From assembly GCA_012295275.1 (NCBI GenBank), contig CM022672.1:14351495-14415494 (forward strand): a DNA stretch of 64,000 nt. The letters are read 5' to 3'. The notes under the pieces were generated by a model. It did not search any database and was not told the DNA's origin. It saw only the letters and a list, made by a program, of their open reading frames with translations. This DNA is from Chrysomallon squamiferum (taxonomy: Eukaryota > Mollusca > Gastropoda > Neomphalida > Peltospiridae). A program made the translations under genes and the position numbers. This document shows positions 46,009 through 60,011 of the stretch, piece after piece (the stretch's first letter is position 1; each line of letters begins with the position of its first letter).

Positions 46009-48042
46009 CTGAAAAACAAACAGCTTAATATGTTTAACAGTTACTTTTCAACACTTTAAAACACAGTATTAACATCTATTACATTTTTAACAAACCAAGC
46101 ATTACACTGAAACAAAGTATTACACTTTAATACACCAGCTATGTACAACATTAACAGAGTTTTAGTTAATTAAGACAGTATCTAATATGAGGAACATTAA
46201 CATTTTGCTAAACACAATGCTTTTATCTTTTATTGATGTTCTGTTCCCCAAACTGTTTTTTTAAAATAATATTGATATTTATTCTAGTATTCATATGATT
46301 TTGTTAATAGCAATATTTCTAATGCATAACAGTATGTACAAATAATTATGTATATAGGTTAATTGTTACAGAAGAATATATTAACTGAATTGTTTAACTA
46401 CATCCCAGCACACAGGAGTAGATATATAATAATGATGATGATGATGATGATAATAATAATGATGATGACAATAATAAATTAGAAAATGGGTTAAAGCATA
46501 ATATAATCCACCATCAATAGGCAGTTCTTGTTCCAGATGCAAAAGTACAGTTTACTTGACATTTAACACCACTGAATAAAATCACATTGCTTCAGCACAT
46601 CGCAGACTCAGTCATAATAGAATGTTTATGTTAACACTTTATTTTTACTATTTTAATGTCAGTATGTCATGGTAATTCCTTAATTAAAGCAGATGTGCCA
46701 CAATTATATTTTTTTTACTTCTAAAATATCTACAATTAGAGATCCTACAGAATCAACATTACAATTACAAAATATATATGTCTCCAGTAGATGAACTAAT
46801 TGTTATACTTGATTATAAAAACTATCATTATTGAGATAGGCACAACAAACCTACAGCTGCTGTGCATATGAATACATATATTTTTTTTTTTTCTTTCTTT
46901 CTTTCACATTATTAAGACATCATATAATAGTAAACATTATTTTAAATGGGATAGACAAATTATCTACAGCAGCATGGGCGAGTGAACGATTACCATGAAA
47001 AACCAAAGTGAAATGCTTTTTATTGATTTAATTTTATTTATTTATTTATATGAATTATTTTTTTCCATGAATACAAAATTATGAAAATAAAGTTAGTATT
47101 TTTTATGACATGTACAAGTCTCGATATACAAATTACATACAGCAGACTGAGTAGCTGAATTCAACACTCGTCTGAAAATAGAAAACTACTTATTTTTTTT
47201 CTCACAGTCTAATTAATATTATTTTCATATTTACAACACATCATTGCTGATACAATTTATCTACAGCTGCCTGAGTAGTGGAATACTTTATTATCATGGA
47301 CTATAATAATCTGTAGCAGACATCTTCTTCTGCTGCTTGCATTTTCTTTTTCTTTTCTTTTTATGCACAGTATAGTGGTGAACAGAAAGATAATCACTGA
47401 TAGTAGTATAGATATTAAATTATATATTTCAGGAATAATAGTTATTGAGATCAAATCCCAGTACAGGCTCCTACCTAGATCCAACTGATGATGGTAAAAC
47501 CCTGTAATATACTCTCTTGTAACTAATTTTCTAACACACTAACAGTAATGTACTTTGTATACTCTGTGTATGTTCTAGTATGTTCTAGTATCAAAGCACA
47601 GTGGATATAGGCATTGGGTGGTGACAAATATTTGTGATTTTCATAATTTGTAGAAAATACATATTTGGTTGAACATACAGGTGGTTTTCTCGTGTGACAA
47701 AACCTTTGATGACAGGATCCTTTCCAAGATGTACCTCATGCACACACACACACCCACACACACACACACACACACACATGCACAGATACACACACACACA
47801 AACACACTGAGAGAGAGATTAAAACATCCATAAAGAAACACAGACACATAAAAACACACACAGACTTGTAAATACCTTGACACATACAAACACCCACTTT
47901 AGTAACTGCTGCTATACATACACAGACTTGTTAAGGTTTCATGCACCTCATTACACATAATTATGAATAATGTACGTAGTAATAAATTACATTTTGTTTT
48001 TCTTCTAGACACCTGACACACACTTTCCTAGTACTAAAGGTC

Positions 48043-48080
<38 letters not shown>

Positions 48081-48368
48081 ACGTACTCTAGTGATACTTT
48101 TTTCTCAGATGATGTGATTAACAATATGTAATGACTAATACAATCTCGTATCTGGAATATTTATCTATTTATCTGTACATTTATATTTAATCTGTGTGCA
48201 CCCAAAGATAGAGATACATAGATACTTATGTAATACCATCTAAACATTCATATATTCATACATATACTTAATAAACAGATATTCAAAAACACAAACACAA
48301 ATATACACATGTATTACATACATACATGTATAGCCATACATTCCTTTACATCCATCCATCCATCCACA

Positions 48369-48400
<32 letters not shown>

Positions 48401-48795
48401 TACACACACACATACCACATCACACCTAAACACATAAACATCCAAATATCCATATATATCTTCACCTTCACTTTTATGTTATCAGTTTAATAGTTAGAAT
48501 GGTGAAGAATTTTTGTTTACAATTTCTATTACAGAACATCTCATAAATATTAGTAATCTGGAAAGAACCTCACAATTCTCTGGGGTGAGACACAATGATT
48601 GGAACTCAATATCTCAATCTGAAACTGACAGCCAAAACTCCCCTTAGACGTAATGACAGGAACAACATGGCCCTGTATCGTAACAGTTTTCACTGACTGT
48701 GGAAATCAATGGAGTAAATGTCAGGGATAGGTTGTAACATGAGGAAACTAGTTTAAGTGGTAATTCAGAGAAATTACCATAGATAATGATACAAG

Positions 48796-48842
48796 TATAT
48801 AAGTATATATATAAGTATATAAGTATATATATAAGTATATAA

Positions 48843-48882
<40 letters not shown>

Positions 48883-49255
48883 CATACATACATGCATACA
48901 TGCGTGCAAACACACACACACACACACACACAGATTGACATAGATATGTATATAGTTATTGTTACACATATGTACATACACACACACACACACACAGACA
49001 CACACACAGACACACACAGATTGATATACATATGTACATAGTTACTGTTATGCATACGTACATACACACACACATACAAATGTACACACACACAAACGTA
49101 CACACACACACAGATTGACATACATATGTACATAGTTATTGTTACACATACGTACATACACACACACAAACAAATGTACACACACAAACGTACACACACA
49201 CACAGATTGACATACATATGTACATAGTTATTGTTACACATACATACATACACAT

Positions 49256-49286
<31 letters not shown>

Positions 49287-49290
49287 CATG
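48796..49290. repeat. TA/AAGT repeats and an 86 to 93-bp CA-rich repeat
   Basis: AAGTATATAT units and (TA)n at 48796-48880 are followed by four units beginning cagattgacatacatatgta, then catagttattgttacacata, at about 48931, 49018, 49111 and 49203. Runs of CA lie between them. Open frames here are Cys/Val shadows. Confidence 0.85.
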
Positions 49291-49464
49291 TACACTAGAT
49301 GAAATTTAATTTATGTCATGTAATATGCAAATTGCATTAAGTCTAAAGAAAAATACAACCCACTTGTTCTCAGATATTTATTAGACAACTCTCAGTTTTC
49401 ATTAAAATAACACCCAATGTCTACAGTGGTTTCAGATGGTCACAATAAAACAGACTGGCTAAAA

Positions 49465-49690
49465 GGTCACAAAAATTAAGACAGTTTAAAGGTTACAGTT
49501 GAAGACAGTTTAAAGGTTACAAATGAAGACTGTTAGTATGAGTGTAAACAAGAGTTAATTACAAATGATAACAGATAAATTAAACTGGTTACAAATGAAG
49601 ACTGTTAGTAAGAGAGTAATGACAATTACAAAATGATTAGAGATAAACTATCTCTAAACTGAATTGGTTACAAATGAAGACAATCTGATG
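49465..49690. repeat. Degenerate repeat beside a donor
   Basis: Units of ggttacaaatgaagactgtt, with taaaggttacagttgaagac variants, recur four times, ending about 30 bp from the donor of the exon at 49711-49802. Confidence 0.7.
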
Positions 49691-49710
49691 TGTGTGCTGA
49701 CTGATGTTAC

Positions 49711-49802
49711 CTGTTTCTGCCAATTCTCTCCCAGTCCTTTATTGAAACAAGCAGCTCATCTTTACTTGTCAGTCCAGAACCTGGCACCTCAAAGACAAAT
49801 GT
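49711..49802 (-). CDS. Ferlin exon: C2A (TFVFEVPGSG...ELLVSIKDWERIGRNR)
   Basis: 92 nt, phase 0 in and phase 2 out; acceptor tattttgcag, donor AG|gtaaca. It encodes TFVFEVPGSGLTSKDELLVS, then IKDWERIGRN. Dysferlin and myoferlin read GFEWDLKGIPL...LHVVVKDHETMGRNR and LEFDLRGIPL...LGIIVKDFETIGQNK. It supplies C2A calcium loop 3 (KDWE). Confidence 0.96.
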
Positions 49803-50844
49803 CTGCAAAATACAAACACAATGTTGATAATGACAATGTTTACTACTAATAATAATTAATACGAGATGATGATAGTATAGTAATAATAAAAAAAAACAAA
49901 AAAAAAACAGTGACATTTATGATAATAATATTGATGTTGATGATAATTATTAATTATGATAACAACAACAGTAAATAAATTTGAAATTTTGTGTGTGTGA
50001 AATAAGTTGTTTGATTTGAAATATATAGTATTATTATTGTTATTATTATCTCCTAAATTAATTGATTTTATCTTATTTAAAAATCCAAAAATGGATAAAC
50101 CACTTATGATCATTTACAATTTTTCTTTTATTTCATTTATAATATTCATGTTTGTTTGTTTGTTTGTTTGTTTGTTTGTTTGTTTGTTTGTTTGTTTATT
50201 TATTTATTTAATTTTATTTAATTTAATTTAATTTAATTTTATTTTATTATTCTTGTTTGTAAACCCTTAAAACCAACAGCAGTCAACATTAAAATCAACA
50301 CTACATGTCCCAGTCTTGCTCCTATCATTCCCCCACCCCATTATCAGTAACAATTCAGAAAACAAGCTTTAGAGTAATATTTATGGAAGAACATACAGAG
50401 ACACAGAACAAAAACATGTTTTATTTGCACTGCCATCAGCTCAAGCTGTTGCCTTGTTGTCAGCTTCCAGTAAATTCCAGCTCATTTTTCAGTTTATTTA
50501 CACTTTCAATCATTCAGTCATTAACATACACATGATCTTTTACAAAGGCAAACATCAATAAAAACAATATTAAACCTGCACTGGGACGGACTGCACTGTG
50601 AAAATAATTGCTAGGTTATTAACGGTAATTATTAAAATTGAAAGTTTAGGTCCCTTTGTGCACGAATGAATGTTACTGTTGCTGAATGTATTTAAAAATC
50701 AGTTTTTTGTGTTTGGTTGTTTGTTTTTAGGTTTTCTGTTTGTAGATAAGAATATGAATAAGTTGTTAGAGGAATTTTTTCTGAGGCATGATAGCATAAA
50801 GGATGAAATGTCTTTGGTCTGCACACACATTTATTCATACAAAT

Positions 50845-51393
50845 TCCTACATACATACATACACACATACATACATACATACATACATACATACATACAT
50901 ACATACATACATACATACATACATACATACATACACACACATACATACATACATACATACATACAAATTCCTACATACATACATACAAATACACATACAC
51001 ATACACATACATACATACACATACACATACATACATACACATACATACACATACATACATACATACACACATACACATACATACATACACATACATACAT
51101 ACATACATACATACACATACATACACATACATACATACATACATACATACAAATACCTACATACATACATACATACATACATACATACAAATTCCTACAT
51201 ACATACATACATACAAATTCCTACATACATACACATACACATACATACATACATACATACATACATACATACAAATTCCTACATACATACATATACACAT
51301 ACATACATACATACAAATTCCTACATACATACAAACACACATACTTACAAACATTCATACATATATACATATATACATACATACATACATACA

Positions 51394-51429
<36 letters not shown>

Positions 51430-51450
51430 TATACATACATACAGAGAAAG
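50845..51450. repeat. (CATA)n array of about 600 bp
   Basis: CATA/CACATA units broken about nine times by caaattcctacatac, which suggests a higher-order repeat. A 267-residue open frame across it consists of Thr-Tyr-Ile-His units and is a shadow of the tetranucleotide. Confidence 0.95.
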
Positions 51451-51518
51451 GAATGAATATATGTTTTATATAACATTCAAGTAACATATTTAAGTTATGA
51501 TTATATGATTTTAACATA

Positions 51519-51523
<5 letters not shown>

Positions 51524-51561
<38 letters not shown>

Positions 51562-51614
51562 TATATATAATGTCTCATTTCCAATAATTTTAAATTATAA
51601 AAATAGAATTCTTA

Positions 51615-51664
<50 letters not shown>

Positions 51665-51695
51665 TATTTCCCATAATATATATATATATATATTC
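51524..51695. repeat. (TA)n arrays
   Basis: Three TA runs near 51524-51550, 51619-51661 and 51678-51693, separated by atttccaataatttt and atttcccata-like pieces. Confidence 0.9.
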
Positions 51696-52332
51696 TGTTT
51701 TTACCATATAAAGGATATATCATTATATTTATTATAGGCTTGATTTGTATGTCTACATCTTAAAGTAATAAACTGTTAATAAATACCATTACATGTCTAA
51801 ATTAAGAATTAATTATATGTTCTGTACAAACGAATGCATAAACATGATGAGTGTGTTTAGTAATTAATGGCATAATATTAACTAATAATACATGCCAAGT
51901 GGACTGATATTAAGCTGTTATTATATTAGTGTACAATCTTGTATGTTAACATAATTAGTATCGTGTCATCTTGTATGTTACATAGACTACAAACGTCTCT
52001 CTTTTTGAAATGCATGCATGCATATTCATGACTGTTTAGTGGCAGACACACTGACATGACCTAGCAACAAAGAAAAAATCAAAACACAAAGACCCAAACA
52101 CATGCACCTACATACTAACACCTGCATATATACAGTTACCTGTATACAGTTACATACACCAGGGTCAACAGGCAAACAAACATACATACACACAGACAAA
52201 CTCAAAGAGAGTATGACAGTCACATGTGTAAACAGTGTTATTTCACTTTGCTCTATATTCATTTTATATTCATTTTATATTCATAAACAGTCATAAGACA
52301 GTCACTGACAGGAAATGATACAGAGACAGCAC

Positions 52333-52398
52333 TGAGAAGGTCTGATCCTGTGACCCATTATGTCTAAACCTCTGACTTTCAGTCACTAGGCCACATCA
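52333..52398 (-). mobile_element. Possible tRNA-derived SINE head
   Basis: The minus strand reads gtggcctagtgactgaaagt, then cagaggtttagacat, then gggtcacaggatcagacc. This resembles the box A (tggcctagtggt) and box B (ggttcgattcc) spacing of animal tRNA-type SINEs. Box B is degenerate and no tail was defined. Confidence 0.4.
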
Positions 52399-52415
52399 TC
52401 ATCATCACATTCAGT

Positions 52416-52630
52416 GACACACACACACACACACACACAGACACACAGACACACACACACACACACACACAGACACACACACACACACACAGAAAGACAT
52501 TCACACATACATATATATACATACATAAACACACACACACACACACACAAAGACATACATACATTCACATTGATACATACAGATACACACATGATACATA
52601 CAGTCACACATGCATACATACACACACAAA
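52416..52630. repeat. Interrupted CA repeats
   Basis: CACA, CAGA and CATA units over 200 bp. The open frames on both strands are Cys/Val or Thr/His low complexity. Confidence 0.9.
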
Positions 52631-53039
52631 CACTAACATACAAACAGAAGACATATACCAAAATATACAAGGATGTATGCAGTAACAAACAGAGACACAT
52701 AATCACACAACACAGATGAACACCAGAGAGAAACCCACACAAACACAAAAGCCATTAGTTTACACATGACAGACCAGAGTCCAAACAATCGTGGTTATTT
52801 TTAAATCTACAAACACTGGACTCAACAAACTCCTCAAAAACTGTCTTCACCAACAGCGATAGAGATCAGACTTTTTTTTAAACACCAAGACTGACTCTCC
52901 TTTTATTTATCTACAATAAACTGACCCCGGATATTTCTCTGATGTGCTGGCTGTACACGCTGAAATGTAGATAGAGTGTGACAGCTCAGCCTAGGGGAAT
53001 GTGTCCTTCATCTTGAAGTAGTTCATCACAGCTATGCTA

Positions 53040-53720
53040 TTAAATGTGTGACCCATTTCAGTGAAACGTTCAGTAAATCAGAGAGAAACACTGTCGTAAT
53101 ATACTTTTGTGTGGCTACCTTTTTATCTTTCTTTTTTACAGTTTCAAGGAAATCTTCATATTTTGCCATTTAACGAGATCCATTTCAATCACTGATCCAT
53201 TTCAAGCAATTCTATACTTTTCAAAATACTGACTATTTTTAAAAATTGTTAGAGAATCTTCAAAAATAAAATAAAAATATTTAAAAAAAAATCATCAGAC
53301 TTGCTAATACATATGACCAGTTTCAATTAAGGGTACTGTAAGTTATTAAGAAACTCTACTATTACTAACTTTTCAAACCAGTGGGTTGACTATTTTTAAT
53401 GACTGCAATACAGTGGGACCCATTTTAGTAAATGGTTCACAAAGGCAATCACTGAGGCATTGGTGACTAACAGAGCAGTTACGTTCTTGTTAAATTGTTG
53501 AGACTTTTTAACAACTCTTACGAAATCTGGAAATCAGATTTTTTTGCAAGTATGACCCATTTCTAAGTTATTAAGAGACACTGTAATTATAGACTTTTCA
53601 AAACAGTGAACTGACTATATTAAATATTTCAAAGGGAAAATATTTAAGAGACTGGCAGATTTTTACTATTCTGTGGGATCCATTTCAGCAAAACATGTAC
53701 TTGTTAAAAGAAACAATGGG
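53040..53720. repeat. Degenerate dispersed-tandem repeat
   Basis: Five recurrences of gacccatttcagt-like sequence (about 53049, 53317, 53416, 53565, 53680). Two of them are followed by gttattaagaaactctac-type segments and a shared cttttcaaaccagtg. Unit length is irregular, 100 to 250 bp. Confidence 0.5.
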
Positions 53721-54914
53721 GAAAATACATATATACACACACACTATACATTCCTCCCTTGCTCTCTCTCTCTTTCACCTGCTCACAGAAGTGGTGACAT
53801 TAACTCACTGTCTACATAAATGATTCATCTGATTACATGCACTCACATTTCCCACAGCTGAAGATCAAAATGGCTCTCTAGCCAAAATGTTTTTTTCTCA
53901 AGACCTCCCTTAAACCTTTGCATTGCCATGATCCAGAATGTTTAGTCTTCATGTATTTAAATACATACAGCATATTTCAGACTTATACTGCCACTTTCAA
54001 ATGCCAAAATAATGATTTTATTTTGAATCATCAAACAATAACACTTGTAAATTCTTTTTTTTTTATTTATATATATCAATTATTTTTTAAAACACACCCT
54101 ACTGAATAAATAAATTTAAGCAGTTCTGAATAAGGCTATTTTCTTTATGAACATTTTGTGAGAATGAGTCACAACCATGTGTAGCTTAAAGAAATTGTAC
54201 AGTTAATAAACACTGTTAGACTTAGTATCCAGTTTATGTGACAACTTTGTGTCTATTTGTGTTATTTATAACAAGTCAGATAGATAAGTTTTTTTTTATT
54301 GAACATTTGTTTGATACTGAGTTTATGTCAGATGTGAATAAAGATTTGAATATTAATCTGTCATTCAACCATTTGAATTCGCTTGAAGGTTTTAATGGGT
54401 CTGTCATGTCTCAGACTTTATCAAGACAATGTTGATGTGAGAAGGTTTACTTATCAGTTTGTTCAGCAGTCTGTCTGTCTGTATTTCTCACTAAAATTCT
54501 TTCAGGTTTTTTCTCACTTACTTTCTCTTCTCTCTTTCAGTCTTTCTTTCTTTGTCTCTCTCTCATTCTTTCTTCCCTTCTCTCTCTTTCTCCTGTAACA
54601 AACTTCTCTGCCCCTTTCTCCTCACATTTTTTCTCTGATAAATTTACAATTACGTCTTTGTGACATGGTGTTTATGCATTAAACGCAGGTCAGATAAAAT
54701 TTAGAGAAACTGTCTAAAAATAGGTTGATATTAAATAACCTGTCTAATATATTTAATATCTTCATATTTCTAAACAGTTTCTCTTACATATATTTAAGCA
54801 GGATGTTGTTTACTAAATAATCTGTCATTTGGTATCAAGTGTATGTCACAGTGAGAGGGTATTCTTCGATGTAGGTCACAGATAACCTTTAAACTGTATA
54901 GGATAGTCTAGTAT

Positions 54915-55198
54915 ATGTTTGTGGGTATGTGTGAGTGTGTGTGTGTATGTGTGTATGTGTATGTATGTGTGTATGTGTGTGTGTCTGTGTGTGTGTCTGT
55001 GTGTGTTGTATGTGTCTGTGTGTGTTGTATGTGTCTGTGTGTTGTATGTGTGTGTGTGTATTGTATGTGTGTGTTGTATGTGTATGTGTGTGTTGTATGT
55101 GTCTGTGTGTTGTATACTGTGTGTGTGTGTATGTGTGTGTCTGTGTGTGTTGTGTGTGTTGTGTGTGTGTGTGTGTCTGTGTGTGTTGTATGTGTGTA

Positions 55199-55229
<31 letters not shown>

Positions 55230-55295
55230 ATTATATATATGTATTATATGAATGTATGTATGTATGTATGTATGTATGTATATATATATATGTAT
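54915..55295. repeat. TG/GTGTAT array
   Basis: About 380 bp of TG with regular GTTGTATGTGTCTG interruptions, then GTAT and TA units. Open frames on both strands are Cys/Val or His/Thr shadows. Confidence 0.95.
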
Positions 55296-57162
55296 GTATA
55301 AATCTGTGTAACTGTAAAATGTATACATAAAAAAACTTAAAAAGATACATAAAAAATGATAAAAAAAAAATAAAAATAAAAAACCATTGAAAATATGTAT
55401 TTAAAAAATTTAAAAAAATAAAAACATGCAGATTTCTAAGAAAATCAGTAAATCAGTGACGAATTAATCATATCAGCCTATATAATAAGAAAACATTTAA
55501 TTATGCAAGTAACAGCTTAAAAACTAATAATATATTAAAATTAAACATTTGTCTTTTCATTTACAAATTCATAATCAATTTTGAAAATTCAAACAATAAC
55601 CACCTGTCTTTCAACATGCACACACACACACACACTTCCTTAACCATAAAACCATAAATCAAAAAAAAATGTCTTCAGTCTACATCTTCTGTACAAATCT
55701 GGGACTTGTGTTTTTCTGTTATCAAATAACTAATTGAATACAGAATAAAGACATCATTATGTTTGTCAGACTTCCATCTTCTTTAAATTCTGACATCAGC
55801 GTTAAATCACATCCAGTTTATTTATTTTTTGAGATGCCGTGCTTAAAATATAACGTTTGATATCTTAAAATATTCTGCATGTTCTGTTTCTGAAAGTTAT
55901 TAAACAAAGTGGCCATTTACTGTCATATCTCACCAGCTTCAGAAACGAAGATAATGTAGAGCTGCTTTTATTATGTAATCCACCTGAATTTCTATAAATA
56001 TTTAACAAACGAAGTGGTTTGTTTGAGTGTCGCAATAACAGGACACATTGTGCAGTTAAGTAGAAATGTGAGTTTGAGTGTGCATGCATGTGTAAGTATG
56101 TTTGTGTGTGCATCTGTACATACATCTATCTTTCTTAGTTTTTATTTGCTGTCAGTATTTCTTTCTCTCTCTCTCTTTCTCAATATATGTTTATATATAT
56201 ATTTAGATATAAACACATATAAAAATATATACACATACTCAAGTACATATATCTACAAATGCATACATATATACACATAAACATCTACACACATACACAA
56301 CTCACACATAATTCATTTTGTCTCTTAATTTCCTTTTTTTTTTTTTTTCTTTTCTTTTTTAATATTTTACAAATTTAGCCATGTGTGTAATTAGAAAAAT
56401 GTCATTTTTAGGCATTTTTTTCTTTTCTGTCTTTCTTCTCCCTCTGTAAAACATGTCAAGATAACAACCTATGTCATGACACAGTTAAGTAGCTTAGTGC
56501 AAACACGCAATACAGAAACAAGTATTTCATGGGAATAAAACACTTTTCTAGTAATAAATAAAACACAGACAAATGCAGTCATAATTTTCAAAAGACCCAT
56601 TTCATTGTTGAAAACTGCAGAATGTATATGAATATTGATGATTTATCTGCACAGATGTCAAAGCTTTCATCAGCCTGAATTGTGCATGGTCTGTAGATTG
56701 ATTACCTGAACAAATTGTTAAAGGTAAAAATTGTGTTTAAATCCTCTGTTGATTATCAGCATTAGATTCAAGCTGTGCAGTAACTGTTACTTATTAGATT
56801 AAGATGAAAGAAGGGAAGGTGAGATAGAATGAAAAAAAAAAAAAGAGAGAGAGAGAGAGAGAGTTAAAAAGGATACACACAACTAAATATTGGTGTGAAT
56901 TATAAAGAAATAAGAAACACAGGTATCTATTTTGAATATGACATTATGCAAATACAAGTTTTTATGTATCTTTTATTACACATCTCATAAAAATAACACG
57001 TGACTTTAAAGATGTGTATTATCAGGGAGTGTAATAATATCCTGTATGCAACAGACTCGAATTTAAAACATAACTGAATCATCTCATTTATGTTACATGT
57101 AATATGATGCATTATCTAACATCACTGATATACAAATGTGTATCTGTAAACCCCACACACAC

Positions 57163-57274
57163 CTCCTGCATTGTTTGACTGGAGACTGGTATTTCTTTTT
57201 TGTATTGAAACTTAATTCTTCTTGAAGTTTTTACCCTAACAATGGCATCACCCACTCCATCCAAATCTACAGAG
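57163..57274 (-). CDS. Candidate ferlin exon: first half of C2A (VDLDGVGDAIVRVKTSRR)
   Basis: It ends in phase 0 with GAG|gtgtgt and joins TFVFEV of 49711-49802. It encodes SVDLDGVGDAIVRVKTSRRI, then KFQYKKEIPVSSQTMQE. This fits calcium loop 1 and the next strands of a C2 domain (dysferlin: [32 protein letters not shown]). Two acceptors are possible, after gtcttag (57274) or gctctgtag (57266). The usual NPVWNE is replaced by SQTMQE. The start codon must lie further right. Confidence 0.65.
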
Positions 57275-58443
57275 CTAAGACAAATTTGTTACATGTTCAT
57301 TATAATGACGTGAGTGAGACTTCAAATCCTGTTTATTGTAACGGTAAAGTTTTAAAAACAAAACTGGGTTTAAACTTTTTTTTATTATTTTCATTAGAAT
57401 CAACATAATTTCAGAATATAAAATGTAATTAAAAAAAACATTTTATAATAAAAATGTTTTTTATCACTTTTCCTTATTTTTCAAAAAAAAAGAGTATTTT
57501 TCTCCTCCCCCTTCTTTCTTGTGTGTGTGTGTGTGTGTGTGTGATATTTTTATGGTGTGTATATGTATATATGCATGTATGTGTTATATGTGTAAATGTG
57601 TATGTGTATATGCATGTGTATTTCCATGTAAATGTGTTTTCATGGACTACCTTTCTGTATAGCATCAGCAATTGTTTGTTGTTTTTTTTTGTTTTTATAG
57701 GAATAGGATGAATAATGGGATCACTAAATAATGACTAATTGACTTATGTTGCAAACACATGCTCTGCACCTTCGAGCCAAATCTATACAAGCTGATTTAT
57801 AAATTATAACTTAGACACACAACAGCAACATCCTGCAGGTAACATTAACTCCAGTCTGTAGAATACTGTCAGACACACAGACCATTAACATTTCTCATTT
57901 TACACGATTTATTAAATGTTAATAAATGTATGAAACAATAAATGACATGATATTTGCTATCTGACATTCATTACAAAGCAACATGCTTGGTATTGAGGTA
58001 ACTGATACCTCAGAATGAAAATAACATACTTGCATTGTTACAGGGAATGTTTGAAGTATCAGATGATGTAAGTAAGAAAAGGTGTGGAATTTTTTTAATT
58101 TTTTTTTTTTTATACCTGGTTTCATAAACAGGTTGTATTTAACCTAGCTATGTTTACTGAAAATTCAGTCTGCTAGGTTTTTGTGTTTATCTACTGTTCA
58201 GTGAAATGTAATTTTCTCTCTTTTTTTCTTTCTACATACCTACCCTACACCCACATGTTTGTGTATTTGTCCACAAGCACTATCACATGAAAAGAGATAT
58301 AACAGAAACAACAATATCCATCTACCCACATATATATATAAACATAGACACACACAGACACAAGTACACTGATAACAGACAGAGACTCATAAAAGGTCAT
58401 ACTATCCTTTTAATAGACAGCAAACACTGAAAGTATGTGACTA

Positions 58444-58478
58444 ATAAATAAAATAAATAAATAAATAAATAAATAAAA
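58444..58478. repeat. (AAAT)n microsatellite
   Basis: AAAT units followed by A/T-rich sequence to 58560, just outside the MITE-like element. Confidence 0.85.
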
Positions 58479-58635
58479 TTATAAAAATAATTAATTAAAA
58501 CAACAGCAAATTTAGAAATAAATACTAATAAATAATTTTTTTATTTTTTTTTTTTTTTCAAAATAAAATTAAATTTAAAAGACGGATATGTAAAAAAACA
58601 GTCACTTTCTGGATTGTTATCATCACAAAACCTGA

Positions 58636-59386
58636 CAGGGGCATGTCTAGGGTGTGGCAGGTATGGCACTTGCCCTGGATGCCACACAGTTGAAAGGGGG
58701 TGCCACTCAGCAGATTTCCCCAATGTAATGAATTTTCTTCAGATGTATGATCTGTCATTCTGTATTTTTATGTGTGTGTAAAAAGCACTAGGCTGGTCAG
58801 ATTGATGAAGAACTTGTGTAAATTATTATGTAAAAATATAGTGCTTGTAACAACATAGTGATATAGTAAAATATGGTAATCTATGAAATTTAATGTTTTT
58901 ATTAAAAAAAAAAAAAAACACTGTAATTTTCACATGTTGGGTATGTCTGGCTAAAGTAGATTATACTTTATGTTCTGATGAGTCTTTCTGTCTCACCAAA
59001 ATTTTATGACTATATATATATATATATATATATATATTAATAGTTTAGATACTTATCTGAACAAAAGTCTGACATAAAGCCTAAATATATATTTAAATAA
59101 AACTTTTATTTATAAAGAAGGGTGGTTGGATTTAGTTATTTTTCTTAATAATCTCATCCTTAAGAATATTATCCTCACAAATTAATTCCCCAATTCACTT
59201 TCCAGTTCACAAAATTTTTTGAATTCTTATTCTTCTTTTTTTGAATAGTTTGTTCCATATACTACAACAATACTCTCTAGGTATATCTGAATAAAAAATA
59301 AAAATAAAGATAAATAAATATTGGCATCAGACAGGAGCCAATTTTAGTGTTTGCCATAGGCACTATTTCCCCTAGATACGCCCCTG
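58636..59386. mobile_element. MITE-like element with CAGGGGC termini
   Basis: The left end reads caggggcatgtctaggg, and the right end, reverse complemented, caggggcgtatctaggg. Both are followed by inverted similarity (caggtatggcacttgccctg versus gtgcctatggcaaaca). The 751-bp element has no transposase. Such CAGGGGCG-type ends are common in hAT-like non-autonomous elements, but I see no clear 8-bp target duplication, so the superfamily is uncertain. Confidence 0.7.
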
Positions 59387-59877
59387 ATGATACCTGTAAT
59401 GCTGCTAATACCTGTATATTAATGACACTGCTAATTGCCATTTGGCACCTGAATTACTGCCAGTACCTGTTTATTACAGACTTGATACTCAGGTAAAAAT
59501 CAGTGAAGTCTTACTTTTCCTCAATAAGCTGTGAATTAGTACAGGCAAATGAATAAAAACCCAACAAGGTGTTAGCAAAACAAACAAGTTAATATCGTTT
59601 GATGTTTCAAGTGGTAACAGAGGACACTGGAACTTCAAACAGGTAATAACTGTACACCTTGTTTGTGCAGTTCAAGTTTAATGTACACAGATAATAATAT
59701 ACATAAATACATATGTATCACATGTGTATTATTGATTAGTTCACCTGTTGAATATCACTTGAATTCCCATTAATCAAGGTTTCAGTTACAAAGTGCCTGT
59801 ATAATTCAATGCCATGTTGTTTATGTGCATAATTAACATGTATATAATGTATAATTGGATATTTCTAGGAAAAAGGC

Positions 59878-60011
59878 CAAGATGAGGTCCAATGGTTAGA
59901 AAGCAGGTCCTGACATACAATAGGTTTCATGATCAATCCTTCTTGGTGTACACTTTGGGATATTTTCTATTCCAGCAGGTGATCTATGCTGGGTTATCAA
60001 AAAAAAAAAAC
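59878..60011 (+). mobile_element. tRNA-derived SINE with poly(A) tail
   Basis: The head reads gaggtccaatggttagaaag (box A-like) and ggtttcatgatcaatcc (box B-like) with tRNA-like spacing. A unique body of about 60 bp follows (ttggtgtacactttgggata ... gctgggttatc), then a 12-A tail. Degenerate but complete in outline. Confidence 0.6.

Larger units (their letters stand above)
46020..49700. other. Long intron with repeats
   Basis: 3.7 kb between two C2A exons. GAT/AAT units lie at 46430-46475. Four widely spaced degenerate copies of tatctacagcagcatgagta-like sequence lie between 46850 and 47290. GA/CA repeats occur at 47745-47820, (GT)n at 48044-48078 and CATC/CA at 48350-48412. No exon or transposon terminus was recognised. 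Confidence 0.65.
49810..57160. other. Long intron, simple repeats only
   Basis: 7.3 kb between the first two C2A exons seen. It holds (TTTG)n at 50150-50205, a CATA array, TA arrays, CA/TG arrays, a degenerate array near 53.0-53.7 kb and one possible SINE. No exon with family similarity was found on either strand. Confidence 0.65.

Noticed and set aside
48774-49295. 173-residue minus-strand Cys/Val/Tyr frame
   Set aside because: CA/GT microsatellite shadow.
50670-51473. 267-residue plus-strand open frame
   Set aside because: It is Thr-Tyr-Ile-His translation of a CATA array. All frames and the opposite strand are equally open.
54876-55330. Overlapping 110 to 150-residue frames
   Set aside because: TG-repeat shadows on both strands.
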